DNA of 45,252 nucleotides from Gammaproteobacteria bacterium (GTDB lineage: Bacteria; Pseudomonadota; Gammaproteobacteria; UBA6186; Azoamicaceae), in NCBI GenBank assembly GCA_020054325.1, contig JAGVLG010000116.1:1-45252 (forward strand), written 5' to 3'. The number at the start of each line of letters is the position of its first letter. Position 1 is the stretch's first letter. A program made the translations under genes and the position numbers. The notes under the pieces were generated by a model. The model saw nothing but the letters and a program-made list of their open reading frames with translations, was not told the DNA's origin and made no database searches. Of the stretch, positions 36,095-44,652 are shown one piece after another.

Positions 36095-37462
36095 ATGACT
36101 TTTCAGAATTTCGGATTAATACCAGAACTACTTCGCGCTGTTAGTGATTCGGGCTATACCACGCCTAGCCCTATACAGCAAAAATCAATTCCGATCATCT
36201 TAGAACAATTTGATGTTATTGGCTTAGCCCAAACAGGCACCGGTAAAACTGCCGCTTTTACCCTCCCGCTACTACAATTGTTGCATGCTAGCCATGATCC
36301 AAACAAAACCATACGTCAACCGCGTGGCTTAATATTAGCCCCTACGCGCGAATTATCAGCTCAAATTGGCGAAAGTGTTCGAGAATATGGCAGACATTTA
36401 TCATTGCGCTCTGAAATTATTTTTGGTGGCGTAAATATCAATCCACAAATCAGAAAATTGCGTCAAGGTACCGATATAATAGTCGCAACGCCTGGTAGGT
36501 TACTAGATCTCGTTACTCAAAGAGTTGTTAATCTATCAAAAGTAGAAATATTAGTTTTAGATGAAGCTGATCGCATGTTAGATATGGGTTTTATTCATGA
36601 CATAAAAAAGATTTTAGCCTTACTGCCGAAACAGCGGCAAAATTTGTTATTTTCCGCAACATTATCTCCAGGGATCCAATCTTTGGCTAACAGTATTCTT
36701 AAAAATCACAAAGTTGTTGAGGTGGCCCCGCGTAATGTTACAACCGAGCTGGTGAATCAAGTTGTTTATAAGGTAGATCAAAAACGTAAACGTGAACTGC
36801 TATCTTATCTAATAGGCTTTAATAATTGGCAACAAGTTTTGGTATTTACCAGAACCAAACATCATGCTAACAAATTGTGTGAGCAATTAATAGAAGATGG
36901 ATTACCAGCAGCAGCATTACATGGCAATAAGAGCCAAGGAGCGCGCACCAAAGCATTGGAGCAATTTAAAACTGGCAAAATTCGTGTTCTAGTTGCAACA
37001 GATATTGCTGCGCGTGGCTTGGATATAGAGCAATTACCTTATGTCGTAAATTTTGAGTTACCAAATGTTGCCGAAGATTATGTGCATAGAATTGGTAGAA
37101 CCGGTCGGGCTGGAATGCCAGGTAATGCAGTATCATTAGTATGTATTGATGAGTTACATTTGCTTCGTGACATCGAAAAGTTAACTAAAAAAACCATAGC
37201 AACTGAAATACTTCCTGGTTATGAGCCAGATCGAAATGTTAAAGCACAACCAATTAACATGCGCCACAATAAAAGCCGAGTACAACGCTTTGTGCCAAAG
37301 AGTTCTGAAGAATCCACAAATCGAACCTCTAAATACTCTGCGCGCTCTGGAACTTCTAAAAACAAACCGAGTGTACGAACTAAACCTACCCATCGCTCTA
37401 CCGATAATAGACGCAACGTTTGGAAGGCAGACGATAGAAAAGCTTATAGGGGCAGTGTTTGA
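36095..37462 (+). CDS. rhlE: DEAD-box RNA helicase RhlE
   Basis: An ATP-dependent RNA helicase acting in ribosome assembly and RNA turnover, often cold-induced. The 455 aa show the Q motif ([10 protein letters not shown]), Walker A AQTGTGKT (45-52), [17 protein letters not shown] at 156-159, SAT (FSATLS), and in the second domain [21 protein letters not shown] and [10 protein letters not shown]. The tail after ~390 is basic and Ser/Arg/Lys-rich, as in RhlE. GGGAG lies 7 nt before the ATG. The last codons overlap yaiI by 4 nt, so the two are translationally coupled. A terminator-like hairpin sits in its leader. Confidence 0.95.
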   Translation: MTFQNFGLIPELLRAVSDSGYTTPSPIQQKSIPIILEQFDVIGLAQTGTGKTAAFTLPLLQLLHASHDPNKTIRQPRGLILAPTRELSAQIGESVREYGRHLSLRSEIIFGGVNINPQIRKLRQGTDIIVATPGRLLDLVTQRVVNLSKVEILVLDEADRMLDMGFIHDIKKILALLPKQRQNLLFSATLSPGIQSLANSILKNHKVVEVAPRNVTTELVNQVVYKVDQKRKRELLSYLIGFNNWQQVLVFTRTKHHANKLCEQLIEDGLPAAALHGNKSQGARTKALEQFKTGKIRVLVATDIAARGLDIEQLPYVVNFELPNVAEDYVHRIGRTGRAGMPGNAVSLVCIDELHLLRDIEKLTKKTIATEILPGYEPDRNVKAQPINMRHNKSRVQRFVPKSSEESTNRTSKYSARSGTSKNKPSVRTKPTHRSTDNRRNVWKADDRKAYRGSV

Positions 37463-37920
37463 GTCAATGTAATCTAATTATTATTGATGCTGATGCATGC
37501 CCAAATACGATCAAAGATATCCTATATCGTGCTGTTGCTAGGGTTAAGATAAATATGCTTTTGGTTGCTAACCGACCACTTACTATCCCAAAGTCTATTT
37601 ACATAAAATCTAAAGTCGTAGGGGCAGGATTTGATGTGGCAGATCAGTATATTATAGACATAGTTTCAAGTGGAGATTTAGTTGTGACCGCCGACATTCC
37701 ACTTGCAAACAGCGTTATTCAAAAAGGTGCTTACGCATTAAATCCACGAGGTGAGCTATATGATAAGGACAATATCAAAGAAAAATTAAGTATTCGAAAC
37801 TTAATGGATGAAATTCGTAGCACAGGTCAATTAACTGGCGGACCAGCACCACTTAGCAACAAGGATAACCAGAAATTTGCGCAAGCCTTAGATCGTTTTT
37901 TAGCCAAAAATATTTCCTAG
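37459..37920 (+). CDS. yaiI: YaiI/YqxD family protein (UPF0178, DUF188)
   Basis: A 153-aa member of the UPF0178 family, whose PIN-like fold suggests nuclease activity; the true role is unknown. Motifs: [18 protein letters not shown] at the start; [27 protein letters not shown] with conserved Asp; [12 protein letters not shown]; and [11 protein letters not shown]. The start is a TTG overlapping the rhlE TGA (TTGA), with AGGGG 6 nt upstream, so translation depends on rhlE. Coupling to an RNA helicase fits a role in RNA metabolism, which is inference. Confidence 0.92.
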   Translation: MSQCNLIIIDADACPNTIKDILYRAVARVKINMLLVANRPLTIPKSIYIKSKVVGAGFDVADQYIIDIVSSGDLVVTADIPLANSVIQKGAYALNPRGELYDKDNIKEKLSIRNLMDEIRSTGQLTGGPAPLSNKDNQKFAQALDRFLAKNIS

Positions 37921-37971
37921 ATTTAAAAACAACAGGTTAATGTCAACAAGATGGAGTAGATTAAAACTAAC

Positions 37972-38739
37972 ATGTCAAATCAAATTGTTTCACTTATAAC
38001 AGGGGCCGCGCAGGGAATTGGCGCTGCGACTGCCAAACGCTTAGCTACTGCTGGGCATAATTTAGCATTAAATTATCATTCTAATGTAGAAAAGGCGCAA
38101 CAAACTGCGAAAGAATGTGAGGCTCTCGGTGCAAAAGTAATCTTATTACAAGGTGATATAAGTCAACCTAACATTTGCCAACAAATTGTAGATTCTGCAC
38201 TTAAGGAATTCAGACAAATCGACCTCTTGGTAAATAATGCCGGTTTTGGAGGATTTAATAGCACTAATATTAATGATTTATCCGCCCTATCATTAGATAC
38301 CTTCCAGCAAATATTTAATACAAATGTACTTGGTGCCCTGGCTATGTCTCAAGCCGCAAGCATCGCTATGCAGCAACGCAATAAAGGCGTAATTATAAAT
38401 ATTTCTTCTGTCGCAGGTATTAGCGGAATAACCAATACTTCAATAATTTATGCAGCATCTAAGGGTGCCTTAAATACTTTAACACTATCCTTAGCAAGGA
38501 TCTTAGCGCCAACAATCCGCGTAAATGCAATTTGTCCAGGATTTGTAGACACTACTTGGTGGGAAAAGCGCTATTCCGAGCCAACTGCCAGAAATAATTT
38601 TGTCCAGGAAGTAGCAAAAAATAGCCTATTACGCAGAGCTGTATCTGCAGAAGACATTGCTAATGCAGTCGCATTTGTTTTTGATAACCCTAGCATTAAT
38701 GGTGAACTACTTAAAATTGATGGCGGTGGGCGCTTGTAA
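37972..38739 (+). CDS. Short-chain dehydrogenase/reductase
   Basis: An NAD(P)-dependent oxidoreductase of the classical SDR type, similar to 3-oxoacyl-ACP reductase. The 255 aa show the cofactor motif TGAAQGIG (10-17), LVNNAG (86-91), the catalytic Ser145/146, and YAASK (Tyr160, Lys164). PGFVDT follows, and the end IDGGGRL is typical. The substrate cannot be told. It lies 51 nt after yaiI on the same strand, without a clear own terminator between them. Confidence 0.92.
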   Translation: MSNQIVSLITGAAQGIGAATAKRLATAGHNLALNYHSNVEKAQQTAKECEALGAKVILLQGDISQPNICQQIVDSALKEFRQIDLLVNNAGFGGFNSTNINDLSALSLDTFQQIFNTNVLGALAMSQAASIAMQQRNKGVIINISSVAGISGITNTSIIYAASKGALNTLTLSLARILAPTIRVNAICPGFVDTTWWEKRYSEPTARNNFVQEVAKNSLLRRAVSAEDIANAVAFVFDNPSINGELLKIDGGGRL

Positions 38740-38927
38740 TAGTTTTCAATAGTTAGTTGCTTATACTATTAGGCCTATGATAGCATAAGCTAACATAATA
38801 ACTATATAAATTTTAGGGTTTTAACAGAGTAGATGCTATAAGCAACCCATAAAGTAAGATAGCACACTGAAATAATTATGACAATAAATACAGTTAAAAA
38901 TATTGCAGCCTACGCAAGAGCAAAACT

Positions 38928-39839
38928 ATGAAAAAAGCCGCTTATATAGTTAGTGCCTGTCTATGCATTTTTTCAGTTTATGGTTGTGCTGCAAATTCTA
39001 TACAATTCACAAAGAACAGTAAACCATACATACCACAACAAGCGCAATTCAAGCAAAAGAAATTAGCATTGGTTCTCGGTGGTGGTGGTGCTAAGGGATT
39101 TGCGCATGTTGGTGTTTTGGAAGAGTTAGATAAAGCTGGAATTAAACCCGACGTAATTATTGGCTGTAGTGCCGGCTCTATTATTGGTGCGTTATATGCT
39201 GCTAATCCTGATATAACAGCTCTTAAAAATATTGTTTTAAACGGTAAACAATCTGATGTAATCGCGCAAACTATTGCAGAATGGCCATACGGTATTTACA
39301 GTCAAGAAAAAATGCGACAATATCTGCAAGCTAATTTAAAAGCACATGATTTTGCGAATACTAAGATACCGTTTATAGCAACTGCTACTAACCTACAATT
39401 CGGAAATCTTACTACTTTTAGTAAGGGTAATTTAGTACAAGCAGTACTTGCTTCCGCTGCATACCCTGGCGCGTTTCAACCAATACAGATTGCAGATCAA
39501 TATTTTGTGGATTGTGGTGTTGCAGATCCTGTACCAACCCGCGTAGCAAAGCAGCTTGGCTTTGAAACAGTCGTTGCAGTAAATATTGCAGAACAACTGC
39601 CAGAATCTTCGCCAAATCACTTTTTAGGAGTATCAGCTCGTAGCTTAGAAATAGCTTATATTAGCCTTAGTAAATATGCACTCGAACAAGCCGATGTTGT
39701 AATTGATTTTGAGTTTACAAATATTGGAACCTTCAATGATAAACATAATAAATATCTATATGAAGAAGGTAAAAGAGTTGCCCTTCAAAAAATACCAAGC
39801 ATCAAGCAAGCTTTGAATCAGAAAAATTCAGATAATTAA
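38928..39839 (+). CDS. Patatin-like phospholipase, predicted lipoprotein
   Basis: A lipid acyl hydrolase of the RssA/NTE-like patatin group. The 303 aa start with a lipoprotein-type signal (hydrophobic YIVSACLCIFSVYGC, Cys20). The oxyanion loop GGGGAKGF (51-58), the nucleophile elbow GCSAG (Ser81) and the dyad Asp195 in VDCGVADPVP follow. The usual forms are GTSAG and DGG, so both motifs have a Cys substitution, though Ser and Asp remain. It is probably anchored in the envelope. A 188-nt upstream gap has a 10-bp inverted repeat (38756-38765 with 38837-38846). A decayed copy of its 3' end lies at 43047-43181. Confidence 0.9.
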   Translation: MKKAAYIVSACLCIFSVYGCAANSIQFTKNSKPYIPQQAQFKQKKLALVLGGGGAKGFAHVGVLEELDKAGIKPDVIIGCSAGSIIGALYAANPDITALKNIVLNGKQSDVIAQTIAEWPYGIYSQEKMRQYLQANLKAHDFANTKIPFIATATNLQFGNLTTFSKGNLVQAVLASAAYPGAFQPIQIADQYFVDCGVADPVPTRVAKQLGFETVVAVNIAEQLPESSPNHFLGVSARSLEIAYISLSKYALEQADVVIDFEFTNIGTFNDKHNKYLYEEGKRVALQKIPSIKQALNQKNSDN

Positions 39840-39871
39840 GGCCCGATTGGCTTGTTGGCAAAAATAGAGTG

Positions 39872-40012
39872 TCAATTGTCTTTATCTGTTTTTTTACGCT
39901 TATCTTCTGGCTCAATTATATATGTTTTAAATTCATACACAGTTAATGCCAAACCTATAATTAATAAAATAAACACACATATTGCCACCCATAATAAAGT
40001 TATATCATTCAT
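39872..40012 (-). CDS. Tiny membrane protein (46 aa), unknown
   Basis: A short gene not covered by usual length cut-offs. It encodes a 46-aa peptide, MNDITLLWVAICVFILL at the start, one membrane helix (about 5-26), then a charged tail ending in DKRKKTDKDN. Its start overlaps the end of the 65-aa gene by 8 nt in another frame, so it is translationally coupled to it. An AGG at about 8-nt spacing precedes the ATG. Third gene of a small operon of membrane peptides; no family known to me. Confidence 0.65.
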   Translation of the reverse strand: MNDITLLWVAICVFILLIIGLALTVYEFKTYIIEPEDKRKKTDKDN

Positions 40013-40202
40013 GATTTTTACCTAAATTATGTAATGTTATAAATGAGCATAACTTAAAATAGATTCCAAATGTCAAAATTGATGGAACCCAAATTGCAGT
40101 AAAAATTCCTGCGATATAATTACCAGAAAACCATAAATATGCTGATACCGCAAATGATACCGCTACAGCCAATAGTATAAATATATCTGATATTCTAAAC
40201 AT
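40005..40202 (-). CDS. Small membrane protein (65 aa), unknown
   Basis: 65 aa with two membrane helices (about 7-25 and 29-50), the turn containing SGNY and the second helix ending in IYFKL. A strong ribosome site AAGGAGGT lies about 9 nt before the ATG. It overlaps the 46-aa gene by 8 nt and follows the 66-aa gene by 27 nt. Function unknown. The layout suggests subunits or accessory peptides of one membrane complex. Confidence 0.7.
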   Translation of the reverse strand: MFRISDIFILLAVAVSFAVSAYLWFSGNYIAGIFTAIWVPSILTFGIYFKLCSFITLHNLGKNHE

Positions 40203-40229
40203 TAAATACTAACCTCCTTTTAAAATTAA

Positions 40230-40430
40230 TTAATGTCTGTGATACAACAAGGCAACCAACAGCAAGCAACCAACTGCTATATAGCTCAAAACCCTAATGC
40301 CAATTTCTGTACCAATTGCAAAAGAATCTAAGTTTAGAATGTTTAACATACCAAGCAGAATGAACACACAGCAAACAAATGCTGTTGTCGAGAGTATAAT
40401 TGCTATAACAAGTTTATATGACATTTTCAT
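40230..40430 (-). CDS. Small membrane protein (66 aa), unknown
   Basis: 66 aa with two membrane helices (about 6-29 and 42-62), linked by a short loop (LNLDSFAIGTEIG). No clear ribosome site precedes the first ATG; a second in-frame ATG two codons later is possible. First of three small membrane-peptide genes on the minus strand. No family recognised. Confidence 0.6.
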   Translation of the reverse strand: MKMSYKLVIAIILSTTAFVCCVFILLGMLNILNLDSFAIGTEIGIRVLSYIAVGCLLLVALLYHRH

Positions 40431-40585
40431 AAACTGTAAATAAATTTCTACAAATTATAGCTCATTATAATCAGATTTTCTAAATAGCAGCTCCTTAACT
40501 CCAATAATGATCATGTTAATTTCATAACTTTAATGTTTAGGTCGATACTCGTATCAAAAGTGGTGATGTGTATTCTGACTGAGTG

Positions 40586-42940
40586 TTATCTTGGCTTTGC
40601 TGGTGCACCTGGTGATTTCTCAGTTAACTCATTGCTAAATTCTGAAAATTTTACGAATATTTCAGAAAAAAGTTGCGTCGAATCGACTGCCTGCTTATAG
40701 CGCGGATCTCCGGTAGCCATAAAACGCGAGTTGTTGATATCAACTATATGTCCTAACAACCATTTAATAAATATATGCGTTTTAGCATTAGGATCAGTAA
40801 AATTCAAACAATATAAAGCTGCTTCACTAGTAATTCCAGCTTGTTCCCAATCTTTAGCTTGTTTGTACTTCAGCATCTTATCAGCGAGTTTTTTTATAAC
40901 TAACCCCAGTTCCGATTTGCTTGCTGCTGTGACTCTTTCTTTAAAAATATCAAGACATAACTGCGCTTTGCGTTGTTCTTCGGGTTTTTTAAAATAGAAG
41001 CCGAATAAAAAATGATTACACGGAGTTACAGCTTCTGAAAATATTTTAGAAAGTTCATCATTCTTTGATTCATTTGTCGCATAATTACGCATATCTGCCT
41101 GCTTTACTGGTACCCTGCCAAATCTAGCTGAGGTTGATAAAAAACATGAGCTTGCATACGCCACATCATATAAGCTTGCCAGTGCGGCAAATTTTTTAGT
41201 TAATTCATCTGCAATAAAATCATATAATAAACTTCCAGCCAGGCATGAGTGCGGCTTTGCAATACAGATATTATAATCATATCGTGATATATGGTGCTCA
41301 GCTTTATCGCGTTTTGCTGCTTTACCCATAGGCAGCACAGAAAGTGCGGCAAACTTATCACTTGCTGCTGGTATCTGCGAAATAAATCTATATTGGTATG
41401 AATAATACACTTTTTCGCTTTGAGCACCCTGAGCTAGCAAGAAATCAATATATCTCTCAGTATTTCGGATCGGAAGAATGCTTAATAATAAACTCATCAT
41501 ATGCTCGCCAACGACGAGTCCATACATATTTGGATTTCTGGTTTGCTGAATTAGCATACAAAAGAATTCATATAAATCATTATTAACAAACAAAAAGAAA
41601 ATTGAACAAGAGACTGCCTTTTCATCTCCTACAGAGCCCTCTAAAATATTTGTAAGCGATGTCACGAACTCTAAAAAAATCGCATATTCTGGTGCATTAG
41701 CAAAGAGATACTTACAAATCTTGACATGCTCAGACTCACGCTCAGCAAATTCCGGAGATAAAAATATGCCAATATATTTTGCAAAGGTTTGTGGTATTAT
41801 TTTTAAGCTTGCCGCCTCATATAGCGCAATAAAATTTTCATAATCACCAGCCAATAAATACATTTCTAAATAATCTTGCAACGCGCGCTGAGCGAGCACC
41901 TTTGCCTGCATGCCTTCAATTTCTTTTTGAGAACCAGTGTCCTTACATGACAAATAGGCAAGTAAAAGATCAATAATTAATTCTTCTCGGTGCTTATCTA
42001 ATTCGACCAGATCCTTTGCAGCCACGCTTTGGTAGGCAGCAATGAGTTTGTTTGTATTTTCTAACAATATTGCAACAGGTTTAACTTCAATTATATTATC
42101 CTTAGGAACTCTTACAAATTTTGGTACAAGCGCGGATTCTTTAACTGCTAGTGTTGCTGTTTTTGCAACTGCCTTCTCGCTATCATCTTGTGTTAACCTT
42201 GGAGCTTCTTGCGGATGCATTTTATTATTTATTGTTACCTCAAAGCGCTTTTTGATAACTTCGAAACGAGAATCGATAAAGTCTTCTTCAAGTTCATTGA
42301 TGGCATCACTAATCTCTTTTAATTTTTTCAAATTCACCTGTAATTCTGCAACGCTAGATTGTTTGATAAAAGAATTAGTGCTTATTTGTGTTGCTAATGT
42401 CTCAAATTCATTGTTTAAATCATCCTTATGTTTATCAAGGGCTTTAAATAGTAGCCCCATCACCATTAGCGCGCGCTCAGTATTTTTTTCTAGTCTTATT
42501 TTCGTTGCTTGATCTAAAATGTGCTTACTTCCATCGGGCCGGGTTACAACTATATCGAGTAACATACTGCGATGAAAGTAGTAATGCAATACAATCTTAG
42601 TATTATCTGATTTATGTACTAAACGCTCGGTATAGTGCCAATGCGCAAAAAACTTATTCCTGTAAAATGATGAGTTTGGATTGCCATATTCTTTATCGAA
42701 TCTTATGTGCGGCGGATTATCTGCATCAATTATATAACCTGCTTCAGAAAACAGCACCAAAGCATTGCTATCCACTGCTTCTTTGAATATTAAAAGGTAC
42801 GCATTACCATCAGCAATTAGTTTTGATATAATAGCATTAAACTTCAATGCCCCAGGCCGCTTGGAAACATATTTAAATAATGCACTTGTTTTAATAGCAG
42901 AATAATTGCGTCGCGTTACCTGTTCAAATGCTGGAACCAT
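40586..42940 (-). CDS. Large protein of unknown function, effector candidate
   Basis: A 784-aa orphan. It appears soluble, with no signal peptide or membrane segment. The N-terminal ~150 residues are mixed, with many aromatic residues (SSFYRNKFFAHWHYTERL and HYYFHRSMLLDIV). Residues ~170-240 form a coiled coil (LKKLKEISDAINELEEDF). The rest is helical with repeat-like Leu-rich pairs. Cysteines are scattered. AGGAA lies close (3 nt) before the ATG. No domain is recognised. Its size and lack of bacterial housekeeping motifs resemble the other large genes of this window. Confidence 0.65.
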   Translation of the reverse strand: MVPAFEQVTRRNYSAIKTSALFKYVSKRPGALKFNAIISKLIADGNAYLLIFKEAVDSNALVLFSEAGYIIDADNPPHIRFDKEYGNPNSSFYRNKFFAHWHYTERLVHKSDNTKIVLHYYFHRSMLLDIVVTRPDGSKHILDQATKIRLEKNTERALMVMGLLFKALDKHKDDLNNEFETLATQISTNSFIKQSSVAELQVNLKKLKEISDAINELEEDFIDSRFEVIKKRFEVTINNKMHPQEAPRLTQDDSEKAVAKTATLAVKESALVPKFVRVPKDNIIEVKPVAILLENTNKLIAAYQSVAAKDLVELDKHREELIIDLLLAYLSCKDTGSQKEIEGMQAKVLAQRALQDYLEMYLLAGDYENFIALYEAASLKIIPQTFAKYIGIFLSPEFAERESEHVKICKYLFANAPEYAIFLEFVTSLTNILEGSVGDEKAVSCSIFFLFVNNDLYEFFCMLIQQTRNPNMYGLVVGEHMMSLLLSILPIRNTERYIDFLLAQGAQSEKVYYSYQYRFISQIPAASDKFAALSVLPMGKAAKRDKAEHHISRYDYNICIAKPHSCLAGSLLYDFIADELTKKFAALASLYDVAYASSCFLSTSARFGRVPVKQADMRNYATNESKNDELSKIFSEAVTPCNHFLFGFYFKKPEEQRKAQLCLDIFKERVTAASKSELGLVIKKLADKMLKYKQAKDWEQAGITSEAALYCLNFTDPNAKTHIFIKWLLGHIVDINNSRFMATGDPRYKQAVDSTQLFSEIFVKFSEFSNELTEKSPGAPAKPR

Positions 42941-43046
42941 TTCCTGACTCTTTTTTTTATAGTTGGTTGAAAACGAGTGGATTATATCAAATGTCAGATA
43001 TAATTACAAAAACAAACTATAGTGTGTATACACCGAGGGAACCGCA

Positions 43047-43181
43047 CAATCAATTAACTTAACCGAGTATGCTCTGGAGCAAGCAGATGTTGTTATTTAT
43101 TTTGAGTTCACAAATATTGCCAATTTCTCAAATAAGCATAACCAACATATTTACGAACAATGGAAATTAAAAGTTAAGTAA
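43047..43181 (+). pseudogene. Remnant of a patatin-like phospholipase gene
   Basis: The frame at 43065-43181 reads EYALEQADVVIYFEFTNI, then NFSNKHNQHIYEQWK and a stop. This mirrors the end of the intact patatin gene (KYALEQADVVIDFEFTNIG ... DKHNKYLYEEGK, near 39660-39780). Similarity fades upstream of about 43047. No start codon, lipobox or catalytic motif remains. It lies in the 356-nt gap between the 784-aa gene and the outer-membrane barrel gene, about 3.2 kb from the intact copy. It is best explained as a decayed tandem duplicate. Nothing else was recognised in that gap. Confidence 0.85.
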
Positions 43182-43296
43182 AATTTCAAACATTAAAAGG
43201 CTGTTAAATGTAAGAAATAAATAACTTTGCTGCTTACATTAAATCTGAGCTGTTACCAAATGGCAACAGCTCATTAATCATGATATCTACACTGCA

Positions 43297-43830
43297 CTAA
43301 CCAAAGTGATATTTTACACCCACAGAAAATATGTTCATAAAACCCAGAACGACATTACAATTAGTTTGAAACTTGTAAGTCATATCTGCCGACCAGTTTT
43401 TATTAAAATTATATTGTAGACCAAGGCCGGCTCTAACGCCTACTGCAGTTTCGTTTAAATCATTAGGATAAAGCCATGAATTAGAATGGCCATAAGTTTT
43501 AGTATGAAAAACTCCTAACCCCACTATACCTTTAGCCTCTAATGCAGATCCTAATGGATAGCTTAAGATCCCGTCCAAATATAAATTATTGCTTTTAAAA
43601 GTTATGGAATTGTCTTCATTCCAGGATTCGTTCTGGGGCTTGCTATAGCCTAATTCTAAACTAAGAATATCCCAACGATAACCTGCGTAGACAGAGGCAC
43701 CACCCACGCCATAAAAGCTATATTCATATAAATCGGCAGAACCACCTAAATAAAATTTATTTTTAATCTCTGCAGCGTTTGCTTGCAAAGATATTAAACA
43801 CAACACCGCCATTAAAACTTTCTTATACAT
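43297..43830 (-). CDS. Small outer-membrane beta-barrel protein
   Basis: A 177-aa protein with a Sec signal peptide (MYKKVLMAVLCLISLQANA, cleavage after ANA at ~19). About eight alternating beta strands follow (FYLGGSADLYEYS, ASVYAGYRW, LSLELGY, NLYLDGILSY, AKGIVGLGVFH, VGVRAGLGLQYNF, WSADMTYKF, IFSVGVKYHFG). This is the OmpA-like/OmpW-like porin fold. The end is aromatic (YHFG) but shifted from the usual terminal Phe. AGGAG lies 7 nt before the ATG. The TetR gene is 42 nt upstream on the same strand and may control it. Confidence 0.85.
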   Translation of the reverse strand: MYKKVLMAVLCLISLQANAAEIKNKFYLGGSADLYEYSFYGVGGASVYAGYRWDILSLELGYSKPQNESWNEDNSITFKSNNLYLDGILSYPLGSALEAKGIVGLGVFHTKTYGHSNSWLYPNDLNETAVGVRAGLGLQYNFNKNWSADMTYKFQTNCNVVLGFMNIFSVGVKYHFG

Positions 43831-43872
43831 TTTTTACTCCTATTGCTATTATAAAAAAATACCACTCAAAAA

Positions 43873-44475
43873 CTACTTACCCTCTAGCGTCAGACCAATA
43901 AAATATTTATCTATTAATTCTCGGATTAGTTTTTCTGCCGGATCAGAGCGTGTTAAAGCTAATTTATCGGCTAATGCTAGAGCACAAATGCCATGTACAC
44001 TTGCCCACAATGCACGAGACGTGCGCTGTATTTGTGTACTACTTAAATTCATATCAGATAAAGCCTGCTCGGCCATATTCATAAGTGATGCAATTTTGTC
44101 GGTGTACCATTTTGGTAAAGTGGTTTCTTCAGCCAAAGCGTATTCAAATAATGTGCGCCAACGCGCATAGTTTTCCTTAGCAAAAACGTAGTAACTATTA
44201 GCAATATTTAATAGAATATTTTTACCACGCAAGTTTGGCTTTAAACCGCGTTGAATAAAGCACTGCAGATCGTTTAAGGTTAGTGCGTTAATTTGTAGTA
44301 AAAAATCATCTTGATTTTTAAACACATTATATAGAGTACCCACTGTATAGCCGATTTCTTTGGCTACTTGACGCATACTAAATTTGCTTAGTCCATGTTT
44401 TGCTATTAAATCGCTACCCACCGCTAATGCGGTACTTTGGATTTCTTGTCTCGTTAAACCTGTTCTACGAGCCAT
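43873..44475 (-). CDS. TetR-family transcriptional regulator
   Basis: The start is set at the ATG at 44475 (MARRTGLTRQEI); the longer frame starts with a GTG at 44505 that falls inside the operator palindrome. The 200-aa product has an N-terminal TetR HTH (about 8-55: ALAVGSDLIAKHGLSKFSMRQVAKEIGYTVGTLYNVFKN, with core KEIGYTVGTLYNVF). The helical C-terminal ligand domain has WRTLFEYAL and IQRTSRALWASVHGICAL. It probably represses itself and the downstream outer-membrane barrel gene through the palindrome at 44497-44513. Ligand unknown. Confidence 0.92.
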   Translation of the reverse strand: MARRTGLTRQEIQSTALAVGSDLIAKHGLSKFSMRQVAKEIGYTVGTLYNVFKNQDDFLLQINALTLNDLQCFIQRGLKPNLRGKNILLNIANSYYVFAKENYARWRTLFEYALAEETTLPKWYTDKIASLMNMAEQALSDMNLSSTQIQRTSRALWASVHGICALALADKLALTRSDPAEKLIRELIDKYFIGLTLEGK

Positions 44476-44496
44476 TGATTCAGTATCCTTTAATTT

Positions 44497-44513
44497 ATTG
44501 AACACTGTTCAAT
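44497..44513. promoter_or_regulatory. TetR operator palindrome
   Basis: ATTGAACACTGTTCAAT is a perfect 8-bp inverted repeat with a 1-nt centre, located 22 nt before the TetR start. Palindromes of the TTGAAC-GTTCAA type are typical TetR/AcrR operators. Confidence 0.75.
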
Positions 44514-44606
44514 TTACTCTCAATGGCGACCTATGTCAAGCAAAAGAATTGCATAGCGTGAGACTTAACTGCCTAGAACTGGATATACTTGGAAACCCGC
44601 CAAAAC

Positions 44607-44643
44607 ATACCAGATACTGGAAAAATGTTCCAGTATCTGGTAT
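44607..44643. promoter_or_regulatory. Inverted repeat before the AbiEi-like gene
   Basis: A perfect 14-bp inverted repeat, ATACCAGATACTGG at 44607-44620 with its complement at 44630-44643, 9-nt spacer, ends 9 nt before the AbiEi-like start. AbiEi antitoxins are known to repress their own operon by binding inverted repeats in the promoter, so an operator is the best reading. A role as an RNA hairpin over the start region is also possible. Confidence 0.65.
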
Positions 44644-44652
44644 ATTTGTCAT

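Noticed and set aside
44476-44505. N-terminal extension of the TetR regulator from GTG at 44505
   Set aside because: That start lies inside the operator palindrome, and family proteins begin close to the ARR-x-G-L segment.
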